64,000 nt of DNA. It comes from Pseudomonadaceae bacterium (GTDB lineage Bacteria; Pseudomonadota; Gammaproteobacteria; Pseudomonadales; Azotimanducaceae). A model generated the notes under the pieces. The model was not told the origin of the DNA. It made no database searches and saw only the letters and a list, made by a program, of their open reading frames with translations. The DNA is taken from contig JANSXA010000007.1 in the NCBI GenBank assembly GCA_024743175.1, positions 1 through 64,000 on the forward strand. Reading direction: 5' to 3'. Positions 33,917-43,279 of the stretch are shown here, piece after piece; position 1 is the stretch's first letter; each line of letters begins with the position of its first letter. The translations under genes were made by a program, and so were the position numbers.

Positions 33917-35380
33917 TCAGACTGCCGGCGCTAACAGATGCAATGCATTCCTTATCATGCGCTGGCGCCAGCCCACACTCTCCTGCTTTTCTAATTGAGC
34001 AGCCCCGGCAAAATCTTCTTCCAACATCGTCTCAAACTTGTCCATTGATTCCTCGCCAGAGGCGACTGCAACAAGTTCAAAATTAAGTCGCAGCGATCGG
34101 TTGTCGAAATTCGCTGAGCCCAGAGCAGCCAGCTTTCTGTCAACGATCATCACTTTCTGGTGCAGAAAGCCCTGGTCATAAACGAATATCTTGACGTTGT
34201 AATCCCGCAATTCATTGGCGAACATCTGGTGCAGAAGCACAAAAATTCTGTGGTCCGATTCTTCTGGCACCAGAATTTTCACGTCAACGCCGCGCAGCGC
34301 GGCAATTTTCAAAGCAGAAATAACCCGGTCGTCAGGAACAAAATAAGGGGTAGCTATCCACAATCGTTCTACCGCCGCTTCAATAAGCGCAGTAAAAAGC
34401 TCGTCACCGGAAAACATTCTCAGATGCGGACCCAGCCCTGCAACAGTGACTGCCTGATTGTATTGCCCGTCGTCAGGCGGAGTAATATTCCAATCAATAA
34501 CCCGCGCGACGTCCATACCCTTGCCTTTGCTGGCAAACTGCCAGTCTTCGACAAAACATAACTGCAGCGCAGGCAGGCAGTCTCCCGCAAAACGTGCATG
34601 GGTATCGCGCCAGTCAGTGAACTCCTCCCCACCGTCGACGTATTCATCACCTATGTTGAATCCACCCAGGTATGCCTCACAACCATCTACCACCACAAGC
34701 TTTCTGTGGTTACGAAAATTCATCCGCAGTTTTGGCAGAAAACGGCGTCTTTTGGAGAACGTTAAAACCTCTGCGCCCGCGTCTTGCAGATCTGCAAAAA
34801 AGTCTTCGGAGAGCTCTGCACTACCAAGCTCATCATATAAAACGAAGACGCGGACATTACGTTTACACGCGTTTAAAAGGGCGGTAACGATGCGCTGCCC
34901 GGTACGATCGTCACGCACCAGGTAGGACAGCAGGAGAACGTATTTGTCAGCTGCGTCGATCGCTTGCTCAATCTGTTTGAAGGCATCCTGTCCTGTGGTG
35001 AACAGTGCGACACTGTTTTCATGTGTGGTCGGTAAGATACCCAGACGGGACAGAGCGCGCTGCTCTCCCTGCGTCCGTACTAAGCCTTTGTCCTCAGAGT
35101 CCTGTGCGTCGGTTTTTTTTGCCGAAGCCCAGTCAGAGCCTGGTTCTGCAAGAAACCCTTCTGCCTGCAGCTGATCCCGGATCTGGCGTTGCGATTGAGC
35201 GTAATCACCAAATCGAACCCGCCCTGAGGTCCAGTAGAGCGGCAGCGCGAGCCAGGGAAGGCCGACCAGAGCAATAACCCAGGCGAGCGCACCCCTTGAG
35301 CGATGGTGACCATCTATCAGTAACAGAAATGCCGTAGCCAGACCTGCGATATGCAGCAGAACAAAAATGGTGGTAATCAT
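33917..35380 (-). CDS. Cardiolipin synthase
   Basis: Phospholipase D-superfamily enzyme making cardiolipin from two phosphatidylglycerols, inner membrane. 487 residues: two N-terminal helices (MITTIFVLLHIAGLATAFLL and ALAWVIALVGLPWLALPLYW), then two HKD motifs, HRKLVVVD and LHQKVMIVD, each with the downstream GGxN / GSAN segment. Domain order and length fit ClsA-type enzymes. Convergent with the MarR gene and 19 bases downstream of the MgtC-like gene. Confidence 0.93.
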   Translation of the reverse strand: MITTIFVLLHIAGLATAFLLLIDGHHRSRGALAWVIALVGLPWLALPLYWTSGRVRFGDYAQSQRQIRDQLQAEGFLAEPGSDWASAKKTDAQDSEDKGLVRTQGEQRALSRLGILPTTHENSVALFTTGQDAFKQIEQAIDAADKYVLLLSYLVRDDRTGQRIVTALLNACKRNVRVFVLYDELGSAELSEDFFADLQDAGAEVLTFSKRRRFLPKLRMNFRNHRKLVVVDGCEAYLGGFNIGDEYVDGGEEFTDWRDTHARFAGDCLPALQLCFVEDWQFASKGKGMDVARVIDWNITPPDDGQYNQAVTVAGLGPHLRMFSGDELFTALIEAAVERLWIATPYFVPDDRVISALKIAALRGVDVKILVPEESDHRIFVLLHQMFANELRDYNVKIFVYDQGFLHQKVMIVDRKLAALGSANFDNRSLRLNFELVAVASGEESMDKFETMLEEDFAGAAQLEKQESVGWRQRMIRNALHLLAPAV

Positions 35381-35399
35381 AATTGAGCTGATCAGCTGA

Positions 35400-35849
35400 T
35401 CAATCCATATCCTCTTCAGCGTCAGTTGGCACTTCGTGTTTCAAACCGCTCATCGTCCATACAACAATAAAATTGAACACGCTTAACAGCACCGCAAGCG
35501 ACCACATCTGCAGGCCAACCGCAGCCCCCAGGGCACCGGTAATCCAGATCGAAGCTGCAGAGGCCGTACCGTTCACATGATCACCATTTTTCAGAATCGC
35601 GCCACCGCCGACAAAACCAATTCCGGCTAACAACCCCTGCATGATACGCGCCAGCGCGTCCGGCTGATCCTGAGGAATGAAAGACAGCCCGATAAGCACG
35701 TAAGCGCATGCACCCACGGACACGAGCGGAAAAGTGCGCAGACCCATTATGCGGCTGTTCATTTCTCTGTTGGCTGCCGTGGGCAAGGACAACACAGCCG
35801 CTGCGAGAAGTTGTAGCGCCATTACCCAGAAATTTTCTAAACCGTCCAC
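35400..35849 (-). CDS. MgtC/SapB family membrane protein (divergent)
   Basis: 149-residue protein with about four to five helices. The conserved part is GLLAGIGFVGGGAILKNGDHVNGTASAASIWITGALGAAVGL, the MgtC core. The N-terminal GLERE-type motif that usually precedes it is replaced by LPTAANREM, so the ion-binding or regulatory region is altered. GTG start at 35849 without clear ribosome site; ATG at 35822 is the alternative. MgtC proteins modulate the F1Fo ATPase or act as virulence factors in some pathogens; no such role can be inferred here. Confidence 0.8.
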   Translation of the reverse strand: MDGLENFWVMALQLLAAAVLSLPTAANREMNSRIMGLRTFPLVSVGACAYVLIGLSFIPQDQPDALARIMQGLLAGIGFVGGGAILKNGDHVNGTASAASIWITGALGAAVGLQMWSLAVLLSVFNFIVVWTMSGLKHEVPTDAEEDMD

Positions 35850-35970
35850 CGAATTAAATACTCCAATGTCTACTCAAAAGTTTTAAGCACGCCAGGACAA
35901 CACCACAACAGCCAGGCGCATTCCCACCTTTTTCAGGCTGTCACGAATTGCCAGCCTGCTGATCGGCTTT

Positions 35971-37779
35971 TTAATCTTGATCAACCTGCTCTTTTGATGC
36001 GGGGATCAAGCTCAACACGGTCTCACCGGCTGCAGGCAAAAACTCCCTGTCCACAATATGAACACGCAAATTCTTATCTTCGTTCCAGGACACCAGAGGA
36101 ATCAGCGAAGAATGTTCTTCTATCAGATCGGCGTAACTGAAGTCTTCGCTGATCTTTGTTGTGGCTAATTTGGCACCCTGACTCAGCAAACTCGATAACT
36201 TCGCGTGGCTGACTTTTTTTCCAAACAGATGCTGGCCAAGACGATCAGAAATAAAGCGGTGTTTTGCATGTTCTTTGAAGTCCACTGTGGGTGCCAGAGC
36301 AAACACGTTGGCGCGGCCGAATTCTCCTGCAAAATGCAAACAGGGAACGGCATTCATTGCCTCTCGTCGCTCCATGGCAAAAAGATGTCCGATGCCATTC
36401 AGGTCAAGATAACGATCCGCATGAGCGGAAACTGGGTTTCCATAGTACGTTGGCAACCCCGACATCCGCGCCTGTTTAATGTCGTCCCATGCACTGCTGG
36501 CCACCATCACCGGGAACCCTGCTTTTTCCAGTTTTTGCGCCATTTCAACAACAATCTGACTGGCGCCGACAAACAGAACCCCCGTGGGCTCAGGTTGAGC
36601 AACTTTTAACCACCGGGCGATCAACGGCGCTGTAAGGCTCTGCCAGAAAACTGTGCCGATAATGACGGAGAACGACAAGGGTACAAGCAGATCTGCACCC
36701 GGGTATCCAGACGCCTCCAGGCGCAGGGCGAACAGTGCTGAAATAGCAGCTGCCACAATGCCCCTGGGAGCGATCCAACCCAGAAGCCCACGCTCACGCC
36801 AGTTGAGGTTCCCAGGCCAGGTCGCCAGCACAATGGATAACGGCCGTGCAACAAACTGAACCACAGCCACAAGAGCCAGTGCAGGCAATCCGATCGCGAT
36901 CAGCGCACCAATATCGAGTCTTGCGGCTAACAGAATGAACAAGCCGGATACCAACAGGAGGCTCAACGACTCTTTGAACTCAAGAATATCGTCGGTCCAG
37001 GCACCTGTGTTGGCCAACCAGACACCCATCACAGTGACCGCAACCAACCCGGATTCATGGCTGATCGCATTCGAAATGGCAAACACGATAAGCACTGACA
37101 GCAGCGTCATCACTTTCTGCAGGTAGTCTGGGACCCAATGGCGCTTCAATACCAGTGCAACCAGAAACCCGGCGCCTGCACCAATGACACTCCCAACAAG
37201 AAGCATTTCAGCAAGGAGCAAGAGCGAACTCGAATCCGCATCTCCCTGACCCAGGGTTAGAATGACATCTGCGACCACTACCGCAAGCAATGCGCCTATC
37301 GGATCAATTGCAATGCCTTCCCAACTTAACAACTTGGCTATCTTCTTATTGGGTCGCACTGCCCTCAACATGGGCGCAATGACAGTTGGTCCGGTGACAA
37401 CCATAATGGCACCAAAAAGAATGGCCAGCGGCCAGTCCACGCCGACGAGGAAGTGAGCAGCGCTGGCGACAACAGCCCAGGTCACAAGGACACCAATACT
37501 TAACATTCGCCAGAGCACGTTGCCGGTATTGTGCAGGTCCTGAAATCTGAGGGTCAGGCTGCCTTCGAACAGAATGACGGCAACCGCAAGATTAACCACT
37601 GGGAACAACAGATCGCCCATCAGCACATCTGGATCCAATATATTAAGAATTGGTCCGACCAAGATTCCGCTGAGCAACAGCAGCAGTATCGACGGCAGAT
37701 TAAGCTTGTATGCCAGCCACTGGGACACCAGCGTGAGTGCACCAATCAGTGCAATGAGAGAAACTGAATCGAAATGCAT
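35971..37779 (-). CDS. Cation/proton antiporter with C-terminal cytosolic domain
   Basis: CPA1-like Na+/H+ antiporter, 602 residues. About twelve helices, with the substrate-binding sequence GPTVIAPMLRAVRP and WEGIAIDPIGALLAVV (the functional Asp). Residues 400-600 form a soluble domain starting GVLFVGASQIVVEMAQKLEKAG, a Rossmann-like TrkA-N fold, suggesting nucleotide control. Start ATG at 37779, sharing one base with the upstream esterase stop (TGATG). Likely pH or sodium homeostasis, as expected for a marine organism. Confidence 0.9.
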   Translation of the reverse strand: MHFDSVSLIALIGALTLVSQWLAYKLNLPSILLLLLSGILVGPILNILDPDVLMGDLLFPVVNLAVAVILFEGSLTLRFQDLHNTGNVLWRMLSIGVLVTWAVVASAAHFLVGVDWPLAILFGAIMVVTGPTVIAPMLRAVRPNKKIAKLLSWEGIAIDPIGALLAVVVADVILTLGQGDADSSSLLLLAEMLLVGSVIGAGAGFLVALVLKRHWVPDYLQKVMTLLSVLIVFAISNAISHESGLVAVTVMGVWLANTGAWTDDILEFKESLSLLLVSGLFILLAARLDIGALIAIGLPALALVAVVQFVARPLSIVLATWPGNLNWRERGLLGWIAPRGIVAAAISALFALRLEASGYPGADLLVPLSFSVIIGTVFWQSLTAPLIARWLKVAQPEPTGVLFVGASQIVVEMAQKLEKAGFPVMVASSAWDDIKQARMSGLPTYYGNPVSAHADRYLDLNGIGHLFAMERREAMNAVPCLHFAGEFGRANVFALAPTVDFKEHAKHRFISDRLGQHLFGKKVSHAKLSSLLSQGAKLATTKISEDFSYADLIEEHSSLIPLVSWNEDKNLRVHIVDREFLPAAGETVLSLIPASKEQVDQD

Positions 37780-38705
37780 CAATCTGCGGCTCGCTGGATA
37801 TCCTGCACGGGCACGTTAAATGTGTCTTGAAGAAAGCTGCGCGTGTCAGTAAATACTGGCGCTATCCAGCGAAGTGGGGTTGCAAACGCCAGCAGGACAT
37901 CTATGTGTTCCTGTTTATCGTAGATTTTCAGATCTACCGCGCCGCCAGCTTGTCTTATCTGCTCTGCCAGCGCCGCAGAATTTCTCGGCTTTGCACGCAC
38001 GTCGAGCATGCCATGCATCAACAAAGCGGGGCCTTCGTTACCATCAACGAAGTTAACCGGTTGGCTATCGTTACGTGTTTTTTCGGGGAAAATGGCCTGC
38101 ATGGTGGGCGATACCAGAGGCAAAAAATCATACGGACCAGCCAGGCCAATGAAAGCAGCAGATTGTCCTGTCCCAGGGCAATGGCGCGCGAGATGACTTT
38201 CGTCGTAGTGAATGAGCGACGCGATATGCGCACCCGCGGAATGACCCATCACAGCAACGTGATCAGTACGCCCACCGTATTGATCAATGTTCTTCAGCAC
38301 CCAGCAGACAGCTGCCGCGGCGTCGTCAACAAAGCCAGGAAAAACCACTTCCGGATGTAATCGATAATCTGGAATAACCGCTATAAAGCCCGCTTCAGTC
38401 AACGCCGACGCAATAAATTCATAATCCAGGCGGTCACCGGATGTCCATGCTCCACCGTAAAAGAAGACAACCGTAGTCAGTTTGTGCGACGCGGTCTTTG
38501 ACGATTCAACTGCATCGGGCAGGTATACATCCAATTTTTGCCGTGTCGCCGTGCCGTAAGGTAGTGCCAGATGTTTTGCTGCGTATCTGTCCGGCAGGAC
38601 TGCGTTCAGGGCAGTCAGCGAACTGCATGCAGCACTCACCAGCAAGAGTAGAAGCAGTCCCGCACCTGCCAACAGGTATCGGGCTGCCGATTTCTGATGT
38701 CTCAA
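37779..38705 (-). CDS. Lipoprotein alpha/beta hydrolase (carboxylesterase-like)
   Basis: Serine hydrolase of the BD-FAE/carboxylesterase type. The oxyanion-hole motif is VFFYGGAWTSGD, the nucleophile VMGHSAGAHIAS, the acid and His near LDVRAKPRN and DKQEHIDVL. I start at TTG 38705 because this gives a typical lipoprotein signal with lipobox LVSAAC; ATG at 38810 would put 35 unsupported residues before it. The mature protein would be lipid-anchored in the envelope. Stop overlaps the antiporter start by one base, suggesting co-expression. Confidence 0.78.
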   Translation of the reverse strand: MRHQKSAARYLLAGAGLLLLLLVSAACSSLTALNAVLPDRYAAKHLALPYGTATRQKLDVYLPDAVESSKTASHKLTTVVFFYGGAWTSGDRLDYEFIASALTEAGFIAVIPDYRLHPEVVFPGFVDDAAAAVCWVLKNIDQYGGRTDHVAVMGHSAGAHIASLIHYDESHLARHCPGTGQSAAFIGLAGPYDFLPLVSPTMQAIFPEKTRNDSQPVNFVDGNEGPALLMHGMLDVRAKPRNSAALAEQIRQAGGAVDLKIYDKQEHIDVLLAFATPLRWIAPVFTDTRSFLQDTFNVPVQDIQRAAD

Positions 38706-38921
38706 AGTAATCCCAAGTCCTGCGACTCTGAAAACCCCACATACTAACCCAGCAGCCCTCTCATTATCTGTACTGGCCTGTCGACGTCTGGCTGCCTGTG
38801 TTGCCGCCAAACTATCGGCCGGGAGACGGACTCAGATCGCCGATTGCCATTTCATCGCACCCCGCACCCGAACAGGTCCAGAACGGTAGTCTGCAAACAT
38901 TGCAAATTCTGGACACAAACC

Positions 38922-39350
38922 ATGTACTTGAAATCGATTCTAATCAGCGCCGCAACCCTCTACAGCGTAGCCGTCACACAGATAATTGATGCGGAAACGT
39001 TGACCATCAACGTGACTAACCTGACCACTACCGAAGGCACCGTAATGGTTCAGATCATGCAGGGTGAGGCACAATTCAGCGGCGCGGAGCCTTCTATCAC
39101 TTCAATCATGTCCCGCGCGACGGACGCGGAAATGACATTCTCTACGCGGCTCCCCGCAGGCGAATATGCTGTTCGAGTCATGCATGATGTTAACAACAAC
39201 GGCGAAATGGACAGTAATTTTGTGGGTATGCCAACCGAGCCCTGGGCAATGTCAAACAACGCCAAAGGCAACTTCGGCCCACCAAAATGGGAAGAGGCGA
39301 TGTTCGAACTGACCGGTTCAGTTGAGCAGACACTGACGCTGAGTAAGTGA
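38922..39350 (+). CDS. DUF2141 domain exported protein
   Basis: 142-residue secreted protein. Signal peptide MYLKSILISAATLYSVAVTQ; the domain has the DUF2141 layout: LTINVTNLTTTEGTVMVQIM, then LPAGEYAVRVMHDVNNNGEMDSNFVGMPTEPWAMSNNAKG, where D-N-N-G-x-M-D-x-N is the family hallmark. Function unknown; the Asp/Asn loop may bind calcium. Start ATG at 38922; an upstream ATG at 38844 gives no signal peptide. It ends seven bases before the carotenoid oxygenase start, suggesting one operon. Confidence 0.85.
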   Translation: MYLKSILISAATLYSVAVTQIIDAETLTINVTNLTTTEGTVMVQIMQGEAQFSGAEPSITSIMSRATDAEMTFSTRLPAGEYAVRVMHDVNNNGEMDSNFVGMPTEPWAMSNNAKGNFGPPKWEEAMFELTGSVEQTLTLSK

Positions 39351-39357
39351 GGTCATC

Positions 39358-40872
39358 ATGCAACGCAGAAACTTTCTGAAATCTATCGCCGCAGGCACCG
39401 CTCTGGCTGGCCTGCCACCTGGTGTTCGGGCAACAAATGCCTCCTGGGGTGATCAATTTGCTTCGGGCTTGGCGCGACACCCCTGGATGCTGGGCTACCA
39501 GAGCGCAACCGACCAGGACTATGGAGCAACCGCAGAAATCAGGGGCAAGTGGCCAAACGAGCTGGTTGGCACACTCTATCGAAACGGCCCGGCTCAACAT
39601 GACGTTTACGGCTATCGCTATCGCCACTGGTTCGATGGTGACGGCATGCTGCAGGCTTTCAATATGGATGGTACTGGTGTATCCCACCACGCAAAACTGA
39701 TCGAAACTCACAAGGTGGTTGCTGAACGACAGGCCCAGCGCGCACTCTATCCAGGTTTCGCTTCCGTACCCCCCAACCCCGCACCAGTGACCGGACCGGA
39801 TATCGTTAACGTTGCCAACATCAGCGTCCTGCACCATCACGATAAGCTGCTGGCTCTATGGGAGGCGGGTTCACCCTGGGAGATGGACCCAGACAGTCTT
39901 GAAACCGAGGGTACATACGCTTTCTCAGAAAACACCCAGGGTGTGCCTTTTTCTGCGCACCCTCGTGTAGAGGCTGATGGCACACTATGGAACTTTGGCT
40001 ATCTGTCGGGCGCTCACCTGCTGGTTTTATGGCATATCGATGCCAAAGGTAAGGTGGTCAAAATGGGCAAGATAACCGCAGACCCAATCACCATGGTGCA
40101 TGATTTTGTGGTGACCGAACGACACCTTGTCCTGATGCTGCCGCCGCTGAACTATGAAGCAACGGGCCCGTCTTCGTTCCTCGACGCACATAAGTGGCAT
40201 GCGGACGAACCCACACGGGTTCTGGTCATCGACAAAAGTGATTTTGATAATCACTTCTGGCTGGAACTGCCTTCCCAATGGGTGTTCCACTATGGCAATG
40301 GCTGGGAGGACGAACAGGGTGTTATCCGCTTTGATGCTGCCCGAGCGCCGGATCCGCTGGTAATGATGGACAGCTTCCGGGAAATCATGCGCGGCAATGT
40401 TGTGCCGGGTAGCATCAGCCATCATCACGAATATCAGATCGACACCAAAAATCGTCGCATCACTGAAGCGCCTATGTTTGGCATGAATGTAGAGTCCGAA
40501 TTTCCGTGTGTGGATCCGCGCATCAGCTGCAGACGTAACTCACGCCTCACCATGCTTTCGCGCAATAGCCTCAAACCCGCGCCCGCTCACACGAGTCTTA
40601 ACGAAGTCAGTACATTTGACTTTGATTCCGGTGAACGGGCGTTCTATCGATATCCGGACAGCCAGATTCCAGAGGAGCACCTGTTTGTGCCTAGGCCTGG
40701 CAGCAAACCAGAGACTGAGGGGTGGGTGATCGGCTCTGCACTGGACTGGCAGCAGCAAAAAACGTTATTGAACGTCTTCAATGCTGAGGCGGTGCAAGAC
40801 GGACCTGTTGCAACCGCCACACTGCCGTATCATCTGCCTTTAGGTTTACACGGAAAATTTGTGCATGGCTGA
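39358..40872 (+). CDS. Exported carotenoid oxygenase (RPE65/CCO family)
   Basis: Non-haem iron dioxygenase or isomerase of the carotenoid-cleavage family, 504 residues, full length. The four iron histidines are recognisable in AHPRVE, VHDFV, HHHEYQ and the C-terminal LGLHGKF. The N-terminus MQRRNFLKSIAAGTALAGLPP has the twin-arginine and hydrophobic layout of a Tat signal, so it is probably a folded periplasmic enzyme; that is unusual. Stilbene cleavage is another possible role for the family. It overlaps the LytS-like kinase start by eight bases. Confidence 0.9.
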   Translation: MQRRNFLKSIAAGTALAGLPPGVRATNASWGDQFASGLARHPWMLGYQSATDQDYGATAEIRGKWPNELVGTLYRNGPAQHDVYGYRYRHWFDGDGMLQAFNMDGTGVSHHAKLIETHKVVAERQAQRALYPGFASVPPNPAPVTGPDIVNVANISVLHHHDKLLALWEAGSPWEMDPDSLETEGTYAFSENTQGVPFSAHPRVEADGTLWNFGYLSGAHLLVLWHIDAKGKVVKMGKITADPITMVHDFVVTERHLVLMLPPLNYEATGPSSFLDAHKWHADEPTRVLVIDKSDFDNHFWLELPSQWVFHYGNGWEDEQGVIRFDAARAPDPLVMMDSFREIMRGNVVPGSISHHHEYQIDTKNRRITEAPMFGMNVESEFPCVDPRISCRRNSRLTMLSRNSLKPAPAHTSLNEVSTFDFDSGERAFYRYPDSQIPEEHLFVPRPGSKPETEGWVIGSALDWQQQKTLLNVFNAEAVQDGPVATATLPYHLPLGLHGKFVHG

Positions 40873-41941
40873 GTCTACCAGCAAAGTTGAGCCGCGTAGT
40901 ATAGAACACCCCTGGCGCCTGTTTACCTACACCACAGTTTTCTGCATTGGAATTGGTGTGTTGATTACGTTGCTTGCCGGCGGCAGCTTTATCGCCAATC
41001 TGGCGGTTTCGTTTGCCATAGGATGGTCTATAAGCGGCTGCTTTCACTTATTAGGGCCGCTATTCGACAAATGGCTCGGACCTTACGTGGGTCCAGTGCC
41101 TGTAACAGCCATTGGGTTGACGGTTGGTTTGATCATAGCGGGCTTAATCACTTTTCAGGATCCACTTTACTTTTTCACCTTCAGCAACGCGACTATTTAC
41201 CTGGGTGTTTTTTTTGGCATCCTGGGTTTCATATTCTTTGGCACCCGTGCACGCATGGTGCAGGCGGAAGCAGATCTCGCGCAAGCCACCGCAAAACAGG
41301 CCCAGCAGGAAAAGCTGCTGGCTGAAACTGAACTCAAACTGCTGCAGGCTCAGATAGAACCCCATTTCCTGTTTAACACGCTGTCAAACATTGCGGGATT
41401 AATCCACCAGAGTCCGGATACAGCGGAAAAGACGCTTCTCAATCTGACAACGTTATTACGCGGCTCTCTGAACAGAACGCGACAACAGACGACTACCCTT
41501 GCGCAGGAACTGGAAATCGCACAGGCTTATCTGGATATCCAGAGCACACGAATGCAGGGCCGCCTGCATTATTCGTTTAACGCACCCACGGCGCTCAACA
41601 ATATCTCCTTACCTCCTCTGCTGGTACAACCGCTGATTGAAAATGCCATCAAACACGGCATAGAACCCTGCGAGGAAGGCGGCGACATATCTGTATCCGC
41701 CGAACAACAGGACGATAAAGTCATCATATCGATAGCTGATACCGGCCTGGGTATTGAACAGGATCAGTCAAACCGTCGCTCTAGCGCAGGCTCCGGAACA
41801 GGCTTGAAAAACGTGCGGGAGCGCCTGCAGGCGTTGTACGGCAGTGACGCACACCTGGACCTGGTTCCGAATCAGCCACGAGGTGTGATTGCACGTATTA
41901 CTCTGCCCGGCAGCCCTGTCGAGGAGGTGAATGAATTGTGA
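40865..41941 (+). CDS. LytS-family sensor histidine kinase
   Basis: Membrane sensor kinase of about 358 residues. Four N-terminal helices (FTYTTVFCIGIGVLITLL through ATIYLGVFFGILGFIFF), a coiled-coil linker rich in Ala/Gln/Glu, the phosphoacceptor His in AQIEPHFLFNTLSNIAGLI, and the ATPase N-box PPLLVQPLIENAIKHGI with DTGLGI and GSGTGLKNVRERL. Start ATG at 40865, overlapping the carotenoid oxygenase stop; ATG 40859 is an alternative. Its TGA overlaps the GTG start of its response regulator. Signal unknown; the membrane domain has no periplasmic loop of size. Confidence 0.92.
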   Translation: MAESTSKVEPRSIEHPWRLFTYTTVFCIGIGVLITLLAGGSFIANLAVSFAIGWSISGCFHLLGPLFDKWLGPYVGPVPVTAIGLTVGLIIAGLITFQDPLYFFTFSNATIYLGVFFGILGFIFFGTRARMVQAEADLAQATAKQAQQEKLLAETELKLLQAQIEPHFLFNTLSNIAGLIHQSPDTAEKTLLNLTTLLRGSLNRTRQQTTTLAQELEIAQAYLDIQSTRMQGRLHYSFNAPTALNNISLPPLLVQPLIENAIKHGIEPCEEGGDISVSAEQQDDKVIISIADTGLGIEQDQSNRRSSAGSGTGLKNVRERLQALYGSDAHLDLVPNQPRGVIARITLPGSPVEEVNEL

Positions 41942-42678
41942 GTCCCACCGCCATCATTGTTGACGATGAATCAACACTGATCACCTACCTGTCCAACAAG
42001 CTGAATAAGCTGTGGCCTGAACTTGAGATTCTGGGCAGTGCCGTTAACGGGCGCCAGGGCATTGCACTGGCAGCGGAAGCACAACCGGACATTGTCTTTC
42101 TGGACATCCAGATGCCCGGACTTTCCGGCCTGCAGGTGGCACAAGCACTTTCTGCAGAAATTAAAATCGTTTTTGTTACCGCATTTGACGAATTTGCAGT
42201 GGATGCTTTTGAACGCGCGGCGGTGGATTATCTGCTTAAACCCGTATCTGAGGAACGTCTGCAGCAGTGCATAGACCGATTGAAACAGTCTCAAAGTCAG
42301 GATCATCAGCAGTTGTTGAGCCTGCTTCAGGACATCAGCCCCGGGAAGCAGGAGTACCTTTACTGGATCCGAACCGGAATCGACGATACGACCTCTCTGG
42401 TGTCTGTAGATGATGTTGTGTATTTCCAGGCGGATCAGAAATATACCTCGGTGATCACTGTTGACCGGGAGTATGTGGTCAGACGTTCTATCAAAGAACT
42501 GGAACAGCAGCTGGATCCTGCGCAGTTCTGGCGTATCCATCGCGGCACCATTGTGCGTGTTGATCAGATTGTTAAAGCTAAACGCGACCTGCGTGGTCGC
42601 TACAGTATTACCCTTCGCAGCCGGCCGGAAACCCTGCGCTCCAGTGCAAGCTACGGACAGGTCTTTAAACAAATGTAG
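41938..42678 (+). CDS. LytTR-family response regulator
   Basis: Partner of the kinase upstream, 246 residues. Receiver domain with IIVDDE, phosphoacceptor in IVFLDIQMPGLSGLQ and LLKPVSEE; LytTR DNA-binding domain from residue about 145 (VDDVVYFQADQKYTSVIT, then FWRIHRGTIVRVDQI). GTG start at 41938 preceded by gaggaggtga and overlapping the kinase stop (GTGA). It probably regulates nearby genes, including this operon, by binding pairs of direct repeats; none was identified here. Confidence 0.93.
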   Translation: MSPTAIIVDDESTLITYLSNKLNKLWPELEILGSAVNGRQGIALAAEAQPDIVFLDIQMPGLSGLQVAQALSAEIKIVFVTAFDEFAVDAFERAAVDYLLKPVSEERLQQCIDRLKQSQSQDHQQLLSLLQDISPGKQEYLYWIRTGIDDTTSLVSVDDVVYFQADQKYTSVITVDREYVVRRSIKELEQQLDPAQFWRIHRGTIVRVDQIVKAKRDLRGRYSITLRSRPETLRSSASYGQVFKQM

Positions 42679-42730
42679 TTGTTGCGATTAAAGACTACAC
42701 TCTTTGCTTCAGTTGCAGTTGAGTTACAAA

Positions 42731-43273
42731 ATGCAGCGCATAGTGCTGTTCAACAAGCCGTTCGATGTTCTGTCACAATTCAGTGATCAGGAAGGTCGGA
42801 CAACTCTATCCGACTACATAAATATACCCGAAGTTTATCCGGCTGGCAGGCTCGATCGCGATAGTGAAGGCTTGTTGGTGCTGACGAACGATAACGCACT
42901 GAAACACAAGCTCACAGATCCACAACACAAAGTCAGCAAAACCTACTGGGTACAGGTCGAAGGTGACCCGGACGAACAGGATCTACAACCGTTGCGTGAA
43001 GGTCTTGAGCTTAAAGACGGCCTGACGCGACCGGCTAAGGCAAAGCTCATAGATCCGCCATCCTCACTATGGCCACGAACACCACCCATTCGCCAGCGTC
43101 AGCACATCAAAGACAGCTGGGTGTCATTGAGCATCAGCGAGGGCAGGAATCGTCAGGTCAGACGGATGTGTGCAGCTATTGGTTACCCGGTACTGCGACT
43201 GATCCGCTATCGTGTTGGCTCCTGGACAATAGATGGCATTGCAAACGGCCACTACACTGAAGTTTCAAAGTGA
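42731..43273 (+). CDS. rluE: 23S rRNA pseudouridine synthase RluE
   Basis: RsuA-family pseudouridine synthase, about 180 residues, modifying U2457 in E. coli 23S rRNA. The catalytic Asp is in PAGRLDRDSEGLLVLT; the N-terminal FNKPFDVLSQF and C-terminal SISEGRNRQVRRMCAAIGYPVLRLIR are typical of RluE. The S4 domain is missing, as usual for RluE. Start ATG at 42731, not the upstream frame start at 42704. It is 52 bases after the response regulator and convergent with the lipoprotein gene, six bases apart. Confidence 0.92.
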   Translation: MQRIVLFNKPFDVLSQFSDQEGRTTLSDYINIPEVYPAGRLDRDSEGLLVLTNDNALKHKLTDPQHKVSKTYWVQVEGDPDEQDLQPLREGLELKDGLTRPAKAKLIDPPSSLWPRTPPIRQRQHIKDSWVSLSISEGRNRQVRRMCAAIGYPVLRLIRYRVGSWTIDGIANGHYTEVSK

Positions 43274-43279
43274 TTAATC

